Origin: Chondrocystis sp. NIES-4102
GTDB taxonomy: Bacteria; Cyanobacteriota; Cyanobacteriia; Cyanobacteriales; Xenococcaceae
DNA length: 64,000 nt
Direction of reading: 5' to 3'
NCBI GenBank assembly: GCA_002368355.1
Contig: AP018284.1
Coordinates: 1 to 64,000, forward strand
In this document: positions 63,158-64,000 of the stretch, in pieces
Position numbering within the stretch: position 1 is the first letter of the stretch
Layout: every line of letters starts with the position of its first letter
The notes under the pieces: generated by a model
Told to the model about the DNA's origin: nothing
Databases searched by the model: none
What the model saw: the letters and a program-made list of their open reading frames with translations, nothing else
Made by a program: the position numbers and the translations under genes

Positions 63158-63312
63158 GTCTCACTTTATGCTTCTGTTTTTAATAATAGTCTCACTTTAT
63201 GATTCAAAAAATTTAAAGAAGGAAAAATTTATTGGACGAATTTACTTACTTTTAGAGTTTAAACTGTCCCATTTTATGATTTCGTTATTCCCACTTTATG
63301 ATTCAAGTTACA
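63158..63312. repeat. Tn7-like right end with four binding-site-like repeats
   Basis: Four inverted copies of the left-end core: GTCTCACTTTATGC (63158-63171), GTCTCACTTTATGAT (63189-63203), GTCCCATTTTATGAT (63266-63280) and ATTCCCACTTTATGAT (63287-63302), then TCAAGTTACA. Two sites against four gives the left-right asymmetry typical of Tn7 ends. The tnsAB start lies just inside. Confidence 0.87.
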
Positions 63313-63966
63313 CCTGGCTGAATAAAGTTTTCGATTAAATAGTTGTTGTCTTCAACAGTTGTATTAGTACAGGTAGAATAGCCTGTAAAAGTTAGATATT
63401 AATCTTTCTAATCTAACTTTGAGTCATTGTGTGTGACGTGAGAATTATTATGTAAATGTCGGGCGGTTAAGTAAACAACAACTCGTTATGTGCAGTTTTA
63501 TTAATAATAAGTCTAGATATCTGGATAGTTAGATTTCTACAGTTATCAAATTTAAAGTTGTCAGATATCTAGACTCAATTTAATCTTGGTGTCAATTGCA
63601 AATAGTATTATATGTATAGGTTTCTTTAAGTCTAACTCTCACAATTTATATTTAACTCTAATTTAAGAATTATAAGTATTGCCAGACAAAGAAAAACAAC
63701 TTCAAACAATACTTGATATATAAATGTCCAAAATTAATAAATATTTTGAGTAGAGATATCTTGACTTCTTGGTATCTCTACTCAAAAATATCTAAGTTTC
63801 TAGATTTTTGTAATTCAAGTTTTAGCGAAATACATATATCAAAGAGCTAAAATAGCTTTACATAAACAGTTATATAAAGTTAAGTATCGAAATAGCTTAA
63901 CAACTCGACATTAGAGTACTTAGAGGTTATAAAGAACTGGCAAAAACTCAGAGAAAATCAAATTAA
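63313..63966. other. Gene-free AT-rich region with inverted repeats, possible partition site
   Basis: No gene is seen. GTCTAGATATCTG (63511-63523) recurs inverted as CAGATATCTAGAC (63561-63573). GAGTAGAGATATC (63748-63760) pairs with GTATCTCTACTC (63772-63783) as a stem-loop. The octamer AGATATCT or close variants occurs in all three. Lying just before a ParA-like start, these may be a centromere-like site or a ParA-family operator. Confidence 0.45.
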
Positions 63967-64000
63967 ATGAAAACAATAGCTGCTGTTAGTTTGGCTGGAG
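63967..64000 (+). CDS. Start of a probable ParA-family ATPase (cut by window edge)
   Basis: ATG at 63967 opens MKTIAAVSLAG before the window ends. This matches the usual opening of ParA/Soj ATPases just before the deviant Walker A (GG.GK.TT), which would lie in the next few residues. Eleven residues are too few to be sure. If right, it supports a plasmid location. Confidence 0.4.
   Translation, partial: MKTIAAVSLAG

Larger units (their letters stand above)
59446..63312 (-). mobile_element. Degenerate Tn7-like transposon (tnsAB, tnsC only)
   Basis: The left end starts TGTAACTTGA at 59446; the right end finishes TCAAGTTACA at 63312, so the 10-base ends are perfect inverted repeats of the TGT...ACA type. 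Internal TnsB-site-like repeats are present: two at the left and four at the right. Inside are only broken tnsAB and tnsC genes. No tniQ/tnsD, CRISPR or cargo genes lie between the ends. No 5-bp target duplication is seen (GGCAG against CCTGG). About 3.87 kb. Confidence 0.88.

Noticed and set aside
59441-63317. Target-site duplication for the Tn7-like element
   Set aside because: The 5 bases outside the ends are GGCAG and CCTGG, which do not match. The ends are called on repeats only.
63313-64000. CRISPR array near the Tn7-like element
   Set aside because: Repeats here are short inverted motifs without regular spacers; no repeat-spacer pattern is seen in the window.

Overview
The window is from a cyanobacterium. 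The octamer GCGATCGC (HIP1) recurs throughout, and many genes belong to families known mainly from cyanobacteria: CoaR/CoaT, ZiaR, DUF2808, NrsS/RppB-type kinases and isiB flavodoxin. Base composition is fairly AT-rich and many proteins resemble those of Pleurocapsa/Stanieria-type organisms, but genus is not decidable here. No tRNA, rRNA or core housekeeping genes are seen. Metal-resistance genes, insertion sequences, a Tn7-like element and what looks like the start of a ParA gene at the right edge suggest a plasmid or an accessory island.

Layout. 0-4.6 kb: a polysaccharide-lyase-like protein, an SNase-like membrane protein, an unknown protein, a curlin-like repeat protein, and a transposase remnant abutted by a group II intron fragment. 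4.8-15 kb (minus strand): metal efflux cluster A, with a CusA/NrsA-type RND pump, a secreted YtkA-like gene split by an IS4-type element, two DUF2808 proteins, a TolC-type channel, a response regulator and a sensor kinase carrying one nonsense codon. 15-18.7 kb: a broken secreted gene and an IS66 element that contains a group II intron in antisense. 18.7-28.9 kb: periplasmic and cytosolic copper handling (Spy-like, Csp copper store, flavodoxin, three DUF305 proteins, a tiny Cys-rich secreted peptide, the RND adaptor, an ArsR regulator with a frameshifted CDF transporter, a multicopper oxidase). 29-32 kb: cobalt exporter coaT divergent from coaR. 32-35.8 kb: a copper operon copZ-copA-small peptide-cupredoxin-merR. 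36-45.6 kb: ziaR with a zinc-type P-ATPase, VKOR-DsbA fusion, YnfA, TPR protein, CDF-like protein, azoreductase, His-tailed DMT transporter, SMI1-like and YdcF-like proteins. 45.7-53.3 kb: cluster B, a second kinase/regulator pair facing two miniature RND adaptors and a second RND pump. 53.4-58.9 kb: DUF411 protein, second multicopper oxidase, thioredoxin-like/MerR pair with remnants, and a two-domain multicopper oxidase coupled to a ZIP transporter. 59.4-63.3 kb: a decayed Tn7-like transposon with only tnsAB and tnsC.

How it works together. Eleven copies of one direct repeat (coding-strand ATTTCAT, 4-bp gap, ATTTCAT; 11-bp period), plus one degenerate copy, lie upstream of most envelope metal genes. 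They look like tandem half-sites for an OmpR-family regulator, presumably one of the two encoded here, and would tie both RND clusters, the oxidase, the DUF305 proteins and the adaptor into one regulon. P-type ATPases are instead under MerR-family promoters with 20-bp spacers (coaT, copZ-copA, trx-like) or ArsR/SmtB operators (ziaR module).

Most striking observations: the shared direct-repeat regulon; modular palindromes inserted in frame in several coding sequences, sharing outer flanks but carrying different stems; the two antisense insertions of one intron family into unrelated transposase genes; and the selector-less Tn7-like element with clear multi-site ends.
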